Shown here piece by piece: positions 15,123-24,543 of a DNA stretch of 41,686 nucleotides. The notes under the pieces were generated by a model that was not told where the DNA came from, ran no database searches, and saw nothing but the letters and a program-made list of their open reading frames with translations. Source of the stretch: Actinomycetes bacterium. Its GTDB lineage: Bacteria > Actinomycetota > Acidimicrobiia > Acidimicrobiales > RAAP-2. Every line of letters begins with the position of its first letter. Position 1 is the first letter of the stretch. The stretch covers positions 1-41,686 of the forward strand of contig JAKATH010000012.1 in the NCBI GenBank assembly GCA_021828055.1. The letters run 5' to 3'. Made by a program: the position numbers and the translations under genes.

Positions 15123-18056
15123 ACCGCCGCCGCAGGCCGATATCCTCCCGGTGTGTCAGGCCGTCTCGTGATCCGGGGGGCACGGGAGCACAACCTCCAG
15201 GACGTGTCCCTCGAGCTTCCGCGTGACAAGCTCGTCGTGTTCACCGGCCTGTCCGGGTCGGGGAAGTCCTCGCTCGCGTTCGACACGATCTACGCGGAAG
15301 GGCAGCGCCGCTACGTCGAGTCGCTCTCGGCGTACGCCCGGCAGTTCCTCGGTCAGATGGACAAGCCCGACGTGGACTTCATCGAGGGGCTCTCGCCGGC
15401 CATCTCGATCGACCAGAAGTCGGCGTCGCGCAACCCGCGCTCCACCGTCGGCACCATCACGGAGGTCTACGACTACCTCCGGCTCCTGTACGCGCGGATC
15501 GGCAAGCCGCACTGCCCGCACTGCGGGCGCCCGGTCGCCCGGCAGACGCCCCAGCAGATCGTCGACCGGGTGCTCGAGCTCGACGAGGGCGCGCGGTTCT
15601 GGGTCCTCGCCCCGGTGGTGCGCGGCCGCAAGGGGGAGTACGCGGGCCTCCTGGACGACCTGGCGAAGCAGGGGTTCTCGCGCGCGCGGGTCGACGGCAC
15701 GGTGGTCGAGCTGGCGGACCGCAGGGACGCCTCGCTCGCGCGCTACGAGCAGCACACCATCGAGGTCATCGTGGACCGCCTCGTGCGGCGTGAGGGTGTG
15801 CGCCAGCGCCTCACCGAGTCCGTCGAGACCGCGCTCGGGCTGACCGGCGGGACGGCCGAGGTCCTCGTCGTGGGCGCGGACGGGATGCCCGCGCTGGGGC
15901 AGGAGGCGATCACGTTCAGCCAGCACCTGGCGTGCACCCACGACGGCATCAGCTTCGAGGAGCCCGCCCCGCGGAACTTCTCGTTCAATTCCCCCTACGG
16001 TGCGTGCCCGACGTGCCTCGGTCTCGGAACGCGTTTCGAGGTGGACCCCGAACTGGTCGTGCCGGACGCCTCGCTCTCGCTCGCCGACGGCGCGCTCTCG
16101 CCGTGGGCGGGCGCGCGCAGCGAGTACTTCTCCGGGCTCGTGAACGGGATCGCAGAGCTCGGCGGGCTCTCCGTCGCCACGCCGTGGTCGAAGCTCAAGG
16201 TGAAGGACAAGAAGCTCGTGCTGTACGGCTCGGGCACGAGGACGGTGAGTGTCCGCTACCGCAACCGTTTCGGCCGGAGTCGCGCCTACGAGACCCACTA
16301 CGAGGGGATCGTCCCGTGGCTCCAGCGACGTCACGCGGAGGCCGACTCGGACTTCAGCAGGGAGCAGGTCGAGCAGTACATGCGCGAGGTCGCGTGCCAG
16401 GACTGCGGCGGCGCCCGGTTGAAGCCCGAGTCGCTCGCCGTCACGATCGGCAAGGGGTCGGAGGGGCGGCGCGGGGAGCCCGGGCAAGGCGGCATGAGCA
16501 TCTACGAGCTGTGCAGCCTCTCGATCAGCCGCGCCCTCGAGGCGATCGAGCAATTCGAGCTCTCCGAGCGCGACCACCTCATCGCGGACCGGGTGCTGAA
16601 GGAGATCCGCGAGCGGATGCGGTTCCTGCTCGACGTCGGTCTCGACTACCTCTCGCTCGAGCGCGCGTCGGCGACGCTCTCGGGCGGCGAAGCGCAGCGG
16701 ATCCGTCTCGCGAGCCAGATCGGCAGCGGGCTGGTCGGCGTGCTGTACGTCCTCGACGAGCCCTCGATCGGCCTGCACCAGAGGGACAACCAGCGGCTGA
16801 TTCGGACGCTCCTGCGGCTGCGGGACCTCGGCAACACGGTGATCGTCGTCGAGCACGACGAGGAGACCATCCGGACGGCGGACCACGTCGTCGACATCGG
16901 GCCGGGCGCGGGGGAGCACGGCGGGAGGATCGTCCACTCGGGGCCGGTCATCGGCCGGGGAGGTCTCCTCTCGAACCCCAAGTCCCTGACGGGCCAGTAC
17001 CTGTCGGGCAAGCGGCGGATCCCGGTGCCGGAACGCCGACGTGCGGGCTCCGGTCACGCGTTGGTGGTCCGCGGCGCCCGCGAGCACAACCTCGCAGACG
17101 TCGACGTGGCCTTCCCGCTCGGCTGCCTCGTCGCGGTGACCGGCGTCTCGGGATCGGGCAAGTCCACGCTCGTGAACGAGATCCTGCTCCGGGCCCTGGC
17201 GCACGACCTGCACCGCGCGAAGGCGGTGCCCGGGCTGCACCGGGCGATCGACGGCATGACGTACGTGGACAAGGTCGTCGACGTCGACCAGGCGCCGATC
17301 GGGCGGACTCCCCGCTCGAACCCCGCGACCTACACCGGGGTCTTCGACCACGTCCGGAGGCTGTTCGCGCAGACCCCCGAGGCGAAGGTCCGCGGCTACC
17401 AACCGGGCCGCTTCTCGTTCAACGTGCGGGGGGGGCGTTGCGAGGCGTGCGCAGGCGACGGGACCATCAAGATCGAGATGCACTTCCTCCCGGACGTCTA
17501 CGTGCCGTGCGAGATCTGCGGGGGCGCGAGGTACAACCGCGACACCCTCGAGGTCACGTTCCGCGGGAAGAACATCGCAGAGGTGCTCGACATGTCGTGC
17601 GAGGAGGCGCTCACGTTCTTCGCGCACCAGCCGCCGATCGCCCGCCACGTCCAGACGCTCGTGGACGTGGGGCTTGGCTACATCCGGCTGGGGCAGCCCG
17701 CGCCCACGCTGTCAGGCGGCGAGGCCCAGCGCGTGAAGCTCGCGAGCGAGCTCAGCCGGCGCTCGACCGGCCGCACGGTGTACATCCTCGACGAGCCCAC
17801 GACCGGGCTCCACTTCGAGGACGTGCGGCGGCTCCTCGACGTGCTGGGCCGGCTGGTCGAGCAGGGCAATACCGTGGTCGTCATCGAGCACAACCTCGAC
17901 GTCGTGAAGAGCGCCGACTGGATCGTCGATCTCGGCCCCGGAGGGGGCGACCGCGGCGGGCACGTCGTGGCGGAGGGCACGCCCGAGCAGGTCGCGAAGA
18001 CCTCCGGCAGCTGCACCGGCGAGGTGCTGCGGCCGGTGCTCGGGCTCGCTCCCTGA
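15120..18056 (+). CDS. uvrA: Excinuclease ABC subunit A
   Basis: This is the damage-recognition ATPase of nucleotide excision repair, 978 residues long. It has two ABC ATPase modules: Walker [10 protein letters not shown] in the first and GVSGSGKST in the second. The signature [10 protein letters not shown] occurs twice, and the final Walker B is [10 protein letters not shown]. Zinc-binding cysteine pairs are visible as CPHC near residue 138, CQDCGG, and CEAC...CEICGG. The family-conserved [13 protein letters not shown] follows the first Walker A. The GTG at 15120 fits a leaderless promoter. A GTG at 15153, giving a product that starts [14 protein letters not shown], would match the usual family N-terminus more tightly. 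uvrB is not adjacent. Confidence 0.98.
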   Translation: MTAAAGRYPPGVSGRLVIRGAREHNLQDVSLELPRDKLVVFTGLSGSGKSSLAFDTIYAEGQRRYVESLSAYARQFLGQMDKPDVDFIEGLSPAISIDQKSASRNPRSTVGTITEVYDYLRLLYARIGKPHCPHCGRPVARQTPQQIVDRVLELDEGARFWVLAPVVRGRKGEYAGLLDDLAKQGFSRARVDGTVVELADRRDASLARYEQHTIEVIVDRLVRREGVRQRLTESVETALGLTGGTAEVLVVGADGMPALGQEAITFSQHLACTHDGISFEEPAPRNFSFNSPYGACPTCLGLGTRFEVDPELVVPDASLSLADGALSPWAGARSEYFSGLVNGIAELGGLSVATPWSKLKVKDKKLVLYGSGTRTVSVRYRNRFGRSRAYETHYEGIVPWLQRRHAEADSDFSREQVEQYMREVACQDCGGARLKPESLAVTIGKGSEGRRGEPGQGGMSIYELCSLSISRALEAIEQFELSERDHLIADRVLKEIRERMRFLLDVGLDYLSLERASATLSGGEAQRIRLASQIGSGLVGVLYVLDEPSIGLHQRDNQRLIRTLLRLRDLGNTVIVVEHDEETIRTADHVVDIGPGAGEHGGRIVHSGPVIGRGGLLSNPKSLTGQYLSGKRRIPVPERRRAGSGHALVVRGAREHNLADVDVAFPLGCLVAVTGVSGSGKSTLVNEILLRALAHDLHRAKAVPGLHRAIDGMTYVDKVVDVDQAPIGRTPRSNPATYTGVFDHVRRLFAQTPEAKVRGYQPGRFSFNVRGGRCEACAGDGTIKIEMHFLPDVYVPCEICGGARYNRDTLEVTFRGKNIAEVLDMSCEEALTFFAHQPPIARHVQTLVDVGLGYIRLGQPAPTLSGGEAQRVKLASELSRRSTGRTVYILDEPTTGLHFEDVRRLLDVLGRLVEQGNTVVVIEHNLDVVKSADWIVDLGPGGGDRGGHVVAEGTPEQVAKTSGSCTGEVLRPVLGLAP

Positions 18057-18112
18057 GCGACCTGCACGGACGCCCGGCGCGCAGGTGTCCGCGAAGAAGG
18101 CGGCGAAGCGGA

Positions 18113-18511
18113 TCAGGCGACCTTTGGCGCACCGGTGGGGGAACGGCGTGTAGCTCGGCCCCCCTTCGAGGGCAACGGGGTGACGCGGCTGATGCCGCCG
18201 GCAGGTTCGTCGTCTTCGAGCGCGTCGAGGCCGGCCGCGGAGAAGGTCGCCCTCACGGTGCGGCAGGCCCCTCGCAGGACGAACCGGCCGCCACCGGCGA
18301 CGATCTCTCGACGGATGGCGACCAGGGCGGCCAGCGCGGGCACGTCGATGTCGGTGAGCGCCGAGAGGTCGAGCGAGAGGGCAGCCGGTGAACGCCGCAC
18401 GAGGATCCGGTACACGTCGTCCACCCACGGCGACTCGAGACGGCCGGCGAGCCGGACCACGAGCACGCCGTCGTGCTCGCCGACCCACATCGTGAAGGGC
18501 ATTGGGACCAC
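18113..18511 (-). CDS. STAS-domain protein (anti-sigma-factor antagonist-like)
   Basis: This is a protein of up to 132 residues whose central part (about 10-100) reads as a STAS domain: VLVVRLAGRLESPWVDDV, then SLDLSALTDIDVPALAALVAI, then GGRFVLRGACRTVRATFSAAGLD. Where SpoIIAA-type antagonists carry the phosphorylated Ser or Thr (usually D-S-S/T-G), this protein has DIDVPAL. It may therefore not be regulated by a partner-switching kinase. Starts at 18511 (GTG), 18502 (ATG) and 18490 (ATG) are all possible. No anti-sigma kinase or sigma factor gene lies next to it. It converges on uvrA across a 56-base gap. Confidence 0.8.
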   Translation of the reverse strand: MVPMPFTMWVGEHDGVLVVRLAGRLESPWVDDVYRILVRRSPAALSLDLSALTDIDVPALAALVAIRREIVAGGGRFVLRGACRTVRATFSAAGLDALEDDEPAGGISRVTPLPSKGGRATRRSPTGAPKVA

Positions 18512-18730
18512 CGAAAAGCCCCTGTCTCCGACGGATGTGCCGGGTGCCTCCCTCCCGCAGCACCCGATCCGAACCTACGCACAGGTGGCGCGGCGGGCAA
18601 GAAGAACTCCTGCTTCCAGCCCGCCGATCCCGTGCCGACGACGTCGGGGAGGCTGACCAGGGAGAACGGGGCGAGCTCGCAGGCCGCGCGGCCGATGGAG
18701 AGCTCCCCGGGACCCCCCGGAACATTGCGA
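18512..18730. other. Intergenic DNA between the STAS gene and nadA
   Basis: There is no gene I can support in these 219 bases. One minus-strand frame has coding-like GC at third positions for about 55 codons but has no start codon, and it runs into both neighbours in the wrong frame. It could be a remnant of a longer STAS-gene N-terminus or of a lost gene. No terminator hairpin with a T tract is visible. Confidence 0.4.
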
Positions 18731-19846
18731 CTAGATGATGGCGAGCATGCGCTGGAGGGCCACCCGCGCCCACGCCGCGGTCGCCTCGTCGACGGTGATG
18801 CGGTTCCGGACCTCGCCCTCTGCCAGTCCCTCGAGCACCCAGGCGAGGTGCATCGGGTCGATGCGCGACATGGTCGAGCAGGGGCAGACGAGCGGGTCGA
18901 GGCAGACGACGGTCTTGTCGGGGTGCTCGTCCGCGAGCCGCTTGACCAAGTGGATCTCCGTGGCGACGCCGACCACAGACCCCGACGGCGCGCCGCCGAC
19001 CGCGCGGATGAGATGGTCCGTCGACCCGACGTCGTCGGCAAGCTCTGCCACGTCGTGCGCGCATTCGGGATGGACGAGGACGATCCCCCCGGGGTGGTCG
19101 GCCCGGAACGCAGCGACATGCTCCGGGCGGAACCGCTGGTGAACCGAGCAGTGCCCCTTCCAGAGGAGGAGGCGGGCCGACTTCACCTCGGCCTCGGACA
19201 GCCCGCCGAGCTCCCGGCGGGGATCCCACACCGTCATCTCGTCCGTGCCGTAGCCGAGCTCGAAGCCGGTGTTGCGTCCCAGGTGCTGATCCGGGACGAA
19301 GAGGACCTTGTCGGCGCGGGGCGAGCCCCCGCTTCCGTCCTCGAGCGCCCAGCGAAGGACGGCGCGGGCGTTGGAGGAGGTGCACACGGCACCCCCGTGA
19401 CGGCCGACGAAGGCCTTCAGCACGGCGGCCGAGTTGATGTAGGTGATCGGGAGCACGCGGTCCGCGTCCGTCACCCGGGCGAGCGCCTCCCACGCCTCCT
19501 CGACCTCCTCGATGTCGGCCATGTCGGCCATGGAGCACCCCGCGTTGAGGTCCGGGAGGAGGACCTGCTGGTGGGGCGCCGTCAGGATGTCAGCCGACTC
19601 GGCCATGAAGTGGACCCCACAGAAGACGACGAACTCGGCGTCACGGCGGGCCGCGGCGATCCGGGAGAGGCCGAAGGAGTCGCCCCGGGCGTCGGCCCAC
19701 ACCATGACGTCGTCGCGCTGGTAGTGGTGGCCGAGGACGAGGACCCGCTCGCCGAGCCGACGTTTCGCCGCGCCGATCCATGCGGCCAGCTCTTCGGGCG
19801 ACGCGCCCGTATAGCGGTCTGGAAGAGGACGCTGGAGCCTGATCAC
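18731..19846 (-). CDS. nadA: Quinolinate synthase
   Basis: NadA condenses iminoaspartate with dihydroxyacetone phosphate to make quinolinate in de novo NAD synthesis. The product is 371 residues with three internally repeated domains. It has the three cysteines expected to hold the 4Fe-4S cluster: VVFCGVHFMAES, HPECAHDV and DPLVCPCSTM. Substrate-site segments LGHHYQRDDV and ITYINSAAVLKAF are present. The GTG at 19846 was chosen because GAGGGGG lies about 7 bases upstream. An ATG at 19877 in the same frame is less likely. The Shine-Dalgarno lies in a small hairpin (CCCC-AGA-GGGG), which is weak evidence for translational control. nadB and nadC, often linked to nadA in actinobacteria, are not present. 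Confidence 0.96.
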   Translation of the reverse strand: MIRLQRPLPDRYTGASPEELAAWIGAAKRRLGERVLVLGHHYQRDDVMVWADARGDSFGLSRIAAARRDAEFVVFCGVHFMAESADILTAPHQQVLLPDLNAGCSMADMADIEEVEEAWEALARVTDADRVLPITYINSAAVLKAFVGRHGGAVCTSSNARAVLRWALEDGSGGSPRADKVLFVPDQHLGRNTGFELGYGTDEMTVWDPRRELGGLSEAEVKSARLLLWKGHCSVHQRFRPEHVAAFRADHPGGIVLVHPECAHDVAELADDVGSTDHLIRAVGGAPSGSVVGVATEIHLVKRLADEHPDKTVVCLDPLVCPCSTMSRIDPMHLAWVLEGLAEGEVRNRITVDEATAAWARVALQRMLAII

Positions 19847-20066
19847 GTTGCAACCCCCTCTGGGGAGGCTTCCCATATGACCGGCGGGGACAGCCTGGTC
19901 GCCCATCCGCGGGGTTGGCGGTCTGAGAAGCGGTCTGCCGGGATGCCAGGCCCGGTGGGACGAGTCTAGGCGCGGCGGCCCTGGAGCGCGGCCGGAGAGC
20001 GGCCGGAGAGCGGCGGCGACCCTGCGGCCGCGCGGCGCGTTGGGGAGCCCACGCGAGAATGGACCC
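19847..20066. promoter_or_regulatory. Divergent nadA/uvrC intergenic region with uvrC leaderless promoter
   Basis: A -10-like box GAGAAT (20055-20060) stands 6 bases before the uvrC GTG at 20067, the same spacing seen at uvrA. Toward nadA, the segment near 19865-19880 (minus strand CATATGGG) is a possible -10. The middle carries a short tandem repeat of GCGGCCGGAGA near 19988. No other gene is visible. Confidence 0.5.
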
Positions 20067-22088
20067 GTGCGCCACCGTCCGGCCACCGGCGACATCCCCG
20101 ACGCGCCGGGCTCGTACCAGTTCCTCGACGCGGACGGGCGGGTGCTCTACGTCGGGAAGGCGAAGTCGCTCCGCCACCGGCTCACCAACTACTGGCAGGA
20201 CCCGGCGGGGCTGCCCCCGCGTACGGCACAGATGGTCGCCCACGCCGATCGGGTCGAGTGGGTGGTGGTCGCCACCGAAGTCGAGGCGCTCATGCTCGAG
20301 CACTCGCTCATCCAGGCGCACCGGCCCCGTTTCAACGTGAGGCTGAAGGACGACAAGAGCTACCCGTGGCTCGCGGTGACGGTCTCGGAGGAGTGGCCGA
20401 GGCCGATGGTCTACCGGGGCCGCAAGCGCAAGGGCGTCCGCTACTTCGGGCCTTACGGTCACGTGGGCGCGCTCCGGGAGACCCTCGACCTGATGCTCCG
20501 GAGCTTCCCGGTGCGCACGTGCTCGGACACGAAGCTCCGGCGGCACGGGCGCCTCGGACGGCCGTGCCTCTTGTACGACATCGAGCGGTGCTCGGGCCCC
20601 TGCGTGGGTGCGGTCGATCACGTGCAGTACGCGCGCATGCTCGACGACTTGATGAGGTTTCTCTCGGGTGAGACCGCGCCGATCGTCGACCGGCTGGAGC
20701 GGCAGATGAAGGAGGCGTCCGCCGCGCTCGAGTACGAGCGCGCGGCCCGGCTTCGGGACCAGCTGGTCGCCGTCCGCAAGGCCGCCGAGACCCAGCAGAT
20801 GGTCTCCGAGCAGCCGGAGGACTTCGACGTCGTCGGGATCGCCGAGGACGAGCTCGAGGCGGCGGTCCAGGTGTTCCACGTCCGCCGGGGCCGCGTGGTC
20901 GGACGCGGGGGGTTCGTGGCCGACAAGGTGGAGGACCTCACGCCTGCTCAGTTCTCCGCGCGGGTGGTGGAGGAGCTGTACGGGCCCCCCGGCGCGGAGG
21001 TGCCCCGACGGATCCTCGTGCCGGTCGAGCCCGACGCGCCACAGGTCCTGTGCGACTGGCTCGGTCAGCTCCGGGGAGGACCCGTGGGGATCGCCGTCCC
21101 CAAGCGCGGGTCCAAGCGTGCGCTGCAGGAGACGGTCGTCCGCAACGCGCACGACGACCTCGCCCGGCACCGCCTGCGGAGGGCGTCGGACCACAACAGT
21201 CGTTCGCGTGCCCTCCTGGAGCTGCAGGAGGCCCTCGGTCTCTCCCAGGCGCCCCTCAGGATCGAGTGCTACGACATGAGCCACCTCCAGGGGACCGACT
21301 ACGTGGGCTCGATGGTGGTGTTCGAGGACGCGCTCTCGAAGAGGTCGGACTACCGGAGGTTCACGGTCAAGCACGTGCCAGGCAACGACGACTACGCCGC
21401 GATGCGCGAGGTGCTGACCCGCCGCCTCGGAGCGCTCGTCGCGGAGCGGCGACGTGCGGGGGAGGCGGCTGCCGGCGTCGCCGGCGGTCCGGAACCGCCC
21501 GAGAGGATCGGTGCGCGGGCGCCTCGCCGGCGCTTCGCCTATGCGCCACAGCTCCTCCTGCTCGACGGCGGCAAGGGTCAGCTGGGCGTCGGCGTCCGGG
21601 TGCTCGAGGAGCTGGGGCTCACCGGCGAGGTCGAGATCGCCGCGCTCGCCAAGCAGTTCGAAGAGGTGTACCGGCCCGGGCGCGGCGAACCGATCCGGAT
21701 CCCGAGAGGATCCGAGGCGCTCTACCTGCTGCAGCGCCTCCGGGACGAGGCGCACCGCTTCGCGATCACCTTCCACCGCGAGCGGCGCGCCAGCAGGATG
21801 ACCGCGAGCGTGCTCGACGGCGTGCCCGGGCTCGGGCCTGTGCGGAAGGCCCGGCTGCTGAAGGAGGTGGGCGGCGTCCGCGCGCTGCGCGCGGCGAGCG
21901 GGGAAAGCCTCCGGGCTCTGCCGTGGCTGCCGGACCGGGTGGCCGAGGCGGTGCACTCGCGGCTGCACGCGGCGGCGTCCATCGGCGGGTCCGTGGTGCC
22001 GAGCGGCGCGCGCGGTCCCGGCGGCCCCGTTCTGAACGCGCCCATCGCTGCACGCCATTCGGCAACGGGGGAGAATGAAGGGGAATGA
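20067..22088 (+). CDS. uvrC: Excinuclease ABC subunit C
   Basis: This 673-residue dual-incision nuclease of excision repair has an N-terminal GIY-YIG domain (about 10-95: GSYQFLDADGRVLYVGKA, then RHRL, then EVEALMLEHSLIQ with the catalytic Glu). A UVR motif (ALEYERAARLRDQL) lies near 215. The RNase H-like nuclease half is marked by IECYDMSHLQGTDYVGSMVVF. C-terminal helix-hairpin-helix motifs include LDGVPGLGPVRKARLL. The GTG at 20067 is preferred on family alignment and the leaderless promoter. An upstream start at 20040 would precede the -10 box. The end overlaps rapZ by four bases (ATGA), so the two are co-translated. Confidence 0.97.
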   Translation: MRHRPATGDIPDAPGSYQFLDADGRVLYVGKAKSLRHRLTNYWQDPAGLPPRTAQMVAHADRVEWVVVATEVEALMLEHSLIQAHRPRFNVRLKDDKSYPWLAVTVSEEWPRPMVYRGRKRKGVRYFGPYGHVGALRETLDLMLRSFPVRTCSDTKLRRHGRLGRPCLLYDIERCSGPCVGAVDHVQYARMLDDLMRFLSGETAPIVDRLERQMKEASAALEYERAARLRDQLVAVRKAAETQQMVSEQPEDFDVVGIAEDELEAAVQVFHVRRGRVVGRGGFVADKVEDLTPAQFSARVVEELYGPPGAEVPRRILVPVEPDAPQVLCDWLGQLRGGPVGIAVPKRGSKRALQETVVRNAHDDLARHRLRRASDHNSRSRALLELQEALGLSQAPLRIECYDMSHLQGTDYVGSMVVFEDALSKRSDYRRFTVKHVPGNDDYAAMREVLTRRLGALVAERRRAGEAAAGVAGGPEPPERIGARAPRRRFAYAPQLLLLDGGKGQLGVGVRVLEELGLTGEVEIAALAKQFEEVYRPGRGEPIRIPRGSEALYLLQRLRDEAHRFAITFHRERRASRMTASVLDGVPGLGPVRKARLLKEVGGVRALRAASGESLRALPWLPDRVAEAVHSRLHAAASIGGSVVPSGARGPGGPVLNAPIAARHSATGENEGE

Positions 22089-22942
22089 CCCAGTTCCTCT
22101 TCGTCACGGGGATGTCGGGCGCAGGGCGTTCGACGGCTGCGGCCGCGCTCGAGGACCTCGGGTGGTTCGTCATCGACAACCTGCCCCCTGCGCTGATCAC
22201 CAAGGTGGCGGCGCTGGTGGGGCGCCCGGAGTCCGAGAGCGAGCGGGTCGCGCTGGTCGTCGGCCGTGGAGGTGGCGACGAGTACGTCGACGAGGTCGAA
22301 CCGATGCTCGACCGGCTGCGCAAGGGACGTCATCACGTCCGGGTGCTGTTCCTCGACGCACCTGACGACGTGCTGGTGCGGCGTTTCGAGGGGACCCGGC
22401 GCCGTCATCCGCTCGCGGCGCGCGGCGTGGAGGAGTCGATCACGGACGAGCGGCGGCTGCTCGGCGAGCTGCGCGCACGGGCCGACGTCGTCATCGACAC
22501 CGCGGACCTGAACACGAACCAGCTGCGCCAGCGGGTGATCGAGCTGTTCGGCGACTCCGTGCAGAACGTGCGCATGCAGACGTCGATCGTCTCGTTCGGC
22601 TACAAGCACGGCATCCCGCTCGACGTCGACATCGTGCTCGACTGCAGGTTCCTCCCGAACCCCTATTGGGTCGACGAGCTACGGCTGCTCTCGGGGCTCG
22701 ACGCGCCCGTGCGCGACTTCGTCCTCTCGCAGCCGGGCACGGCGACGTTCCTCGACAAGGTCGAAGACCTGTTGCGGATGCTGCTGCCAAGCTTCGAGCA
22801 GGAGGGGAAGTCCTATCTCACGATCGCGCTGGGCTGCACCGGCGGCCGGCACCGCTCAGTCGCCCTCGCCGACGCCCTCGCCGGGAGGCTGTCCGCCGGA
22901 GGCGTCCGGACTGCTGCGTTCCACCGCGACATCGATCGCTGA
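22085..22942 (+). CDS. rapZ: RNase adapter / nucleotide-binding protein RapZ family
   Basis: This 285-residue protein has an N-terminal P-loop NTPase (GMSGAGRST, residues 10-18, with Arg in place of the usual Lys, as is common in actinobacterial members) and ALEDLGWFVIDNLPPALI. The C-terminal domain has SFGYKHGIPLDVDIVLDCRFLPNP and the family-defining IALGCTGGRHRSVAL. In E. coli RapZ controls GlmS through small RNAs. The actinobacterial role is less clear. It overlaps uvrC by ATGA. The genes that normally follow in actinobacteria, yvcK and whiA, are missing here. Its last 87 bases are antisense to the end of the M50 protease gene. Confidence 0.96.
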   Translation: MTQFLFVTGMSGAGRSTAAAALEDLGWFVIDNLPPALITKVAALVGRPESESERVALVVGRGGGDEYVDEVEPMLDRLRKGRHHVRVLFLDAPDDVLVRRFEGTRRRHPLAARGVEESITDERRLLGELRARADVVIDTADLNTNQLRQRVIELFGDSVQNVRMQTSIVSFGYKHGIPLDVDIVLDCRFLPNPYWVDELRLLSGLDAPVRDFVLSQPGTATFLDKVEDLLRMLLPSFEQEGKSYLTIALGCTGGRHRSVALADALAGRLSAGGVRTAAFHRDIDR

Positions 22943-23923
22943 GCGGCTCCGGGACGAGGGCTCCTGGCCCCACGGCGGTGGCCAGGGATGCCCTTGCGGC
23001 GGAGACCCGGGAGGCCCCCACGGAGGCGGCCCCGGCGGCCCTTGCGGCGCAGACCCGGCGGGCCCCCACGGAGGCGGCGACTCTTGCGGCGGAGACGGCG
23101 ACTGATCTCGGCCGGGCGGCGCGCCCCGGCCGCTCCAGCGGTCCCATCCGCGCGGCTGCCGCTTGGCCAGCTCGTCGGCCTGCGCCCTCGACTCCTCTCC
23201 GGAGGCTCCGAGCAACACGAAGATGCCGATGAGGACCAGCCAGAAGTCGTAGAAGACGCCGGCCACGACCAGCCCGACGGCGAGCACCCTCGCCACCGAC
23301 GCCGCGACGCGGGTCGCCGCGAGCCGCGGGAGGCGTCGAGCGAGTGCCGCCCGCAGCATGCGGCCGCCGTCCATCGGAAGCGCCGGCAGGAGGTTGAAGG
23401 CGGCGAGGAGGAGGTTGAGCCAGCCGAGGCGCGCCCACCACGAGCCGGCCACGAGCGCCGGGGGCCACACCGAGCTGCCGAGCAGCGCGCCGGCGGCCAA
23501 CAGCAGCGCGCCGAGGACAAGGCTCGTCGCGGGCCCAGCAGCCGCGATCGCGGCCTCGTCGGCAGGCCGCTCCGGGATCTGGTCCATCCGCGACATCCCG
23601 CCGATCGGCAGGAGAAGGATCCCGAGCACCGTGCCGCCGCGGCGCTGCGCCACGATGCAGTGAGCCACCTCATGGATGACCACGCCCGCGAAGAGCGCCG
23701 CGACCCAGACGAGGCCCCCGACGACCGCTCCGGCCCCGGCGGGCCACTCGACCACCACGACGAAGCCGACGAGGAGGAGAAAGCTCCAGTGCACCTCGAG
23801 CGGGATCCCGAGCAGCCTGCCGATCCGGATGCTGTGAGGTGCTGGGCGCGGCGCGCGCCGAGTCGGGCGGTCGTCTGCCGCCACCCCCCTGTGCGGCGCG
23901 TGCTGGGCCCGCGGTGCGCTCAT
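22856..23923 (-). CDS. M50-family site-2-type membrane metalloprotease
   Basis: This 355-residue integral membrane protein has the zinc motif HEVAH (84-88) in one hydrophobic segment and the second ligand motif NLLPALPMDGGR (177-188) in another, as in site-2 proteases of the SpoIVFB/Rip3 group. About five or six membrane segments lie between residues 40 and 242. No PDZ or CBS domain is visible. Residues about 265-325 are a Pro/Gly/Trp-rich tail with PPPWGPPG-type repeats encoded by repetitive DNA. The final 28 codons overlap the end of rapZ on the other strand. The ATG at 23923 stands 6 bases after a TAGGCT box, so a leaderless transcript is likely. Its substrate is unknown. Confidence 0.9.
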   Translation of the reverse strand: MSAPRAQHAPHRGVAADDRPTRRAPRPAPHSIRIGRLLGIPLEVHWSFLLLVGFVVVVEWPAGAGAVVGGLVWVAALFAGVVIHEVAHCIVAQRRGGTVLGILLLPIGGMSRMDQIPERPADEAAIAAAGPATSLVLGALLLAAGALLGSSVWPPALVAGSWWARLGWLNLLLAAFNLLPALPMDGGRMLRAALARRLPRLAATRVAASVARVLAVGLVVAGVFYDFWLVLIGIFVLLGASGEESRAQADELAKRQPRGWDRWSGRGAPPGRDQSPSPPQESPPPWGPAGSAPQGPPGPPPWGPPGSPPQGHPWPPPWGQEPSSRSRSAIDVAVERSSPDASGGQPPGEGVGEGD

Positions 23924-24061
23924 GGTCCCAGCCTACGGTCGGGATGCGACGGCTCGACCGGGATGCCCCTGATCCTGCAGGAACTCTTAGGTCTCGCGGG
24001 CAGACTCGAGCGCGTGAGGCCGACCGCTTCCCTGCGAGCGGGCGCGGCTGGTCCTCCAGAC

Positions 24062-24523
24062 TCAGTCCTTCCAGTCGGGGTCGAGCTGATGGAGGAACTG
24101 GCGGCACCGCTCGGCCTCGTCGGTCTCGCCGATGGCAGCCGCCGCCGCGCGCAAGGCATCGAGCGACCTCAGAAAGCCGCGGTTCTCCTCGTGGGCCCAC
24201 CGGACGAGCCCGGTGCCACGCCAGCCCGCGGCACGGAGCGCGTCGAGGCCCCGGTGGTACCCGACCCGCGCGAACGCGTAGCGGTCCGCGGCGACGGTCG
24301 CCACCTCGGCGAGGCGTGCCCACGCGTCGAGGTGGCGGGGCCACCGTTCCGCCACGGCCGACAGGGCGGCGCGTCGCCGGTCCGGCGGCTGGGCGATGGC
24401 CGCAGCGGTCGCGTCGGTCGCGTCGGCAGCCGCAGGAGGCAGGACCGTCTCGGACGACCCCTGAGCGAAGGAGACCGGGTTGGAGGCGCCGGCGGCGCGA
24501 TGTTGATGGGGCGCGTGCTGCAC
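24062..24523 (-). CDS. DUF3151 family protein
   Basis: This 153-residue soluble protein belongs to an uncharacterised family that I know only from actinobacteria. Conserved blocks are all in the C-terminal half: HLDAWARLAEVA, AFARVGYHRGLDALRAAGW, WAHEENRGFLRSLDALR and AAAIGETDEAERCRQFL. The N-terminal 50 residues are low-complexity. The GTG at 24523 was chosen because AGGAGG ends 8 bases upstream. A GTG at 24529 is too close to it. The same frame is open far upstream, across the divergent MFS gene, and that extension is not real. The function is unknown. Confidence 0.87.
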   Translation of the reverse strand: MQHAPHQHRAAGASNPVSFAQGSSETVLPPAAADATDATAAAIAQPPDRRRAALSAVAERWPRHLDAWARLAEVATVAADRYAFARVGYHRGLDALRAAGWRGTGLVRWAHEENRGFLRSLDALRAAAAAIGETDEAERCRQFLHQLDPDWKD

Positions 24524-24543
24524 GGTCACATCCTCCTCCCTCC

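Noticed and set aside
15156-17648. An 830-residue open frame antisense to uvrA, and similarly long frames antisense to or in other registers of the GC-rich genes
   Set aside because: They are Arg/Ala/Pro-rich shadows of real genes, created by strong G/C bias at third positions. They have no family motifs or translation signals.
18253-18730. A second minus-strand gene between nadA and the STAS gene
   Set aside because: About 55 codons look coding, but there is no start codon, and the frame is out of register with the STAS domain it would run into.
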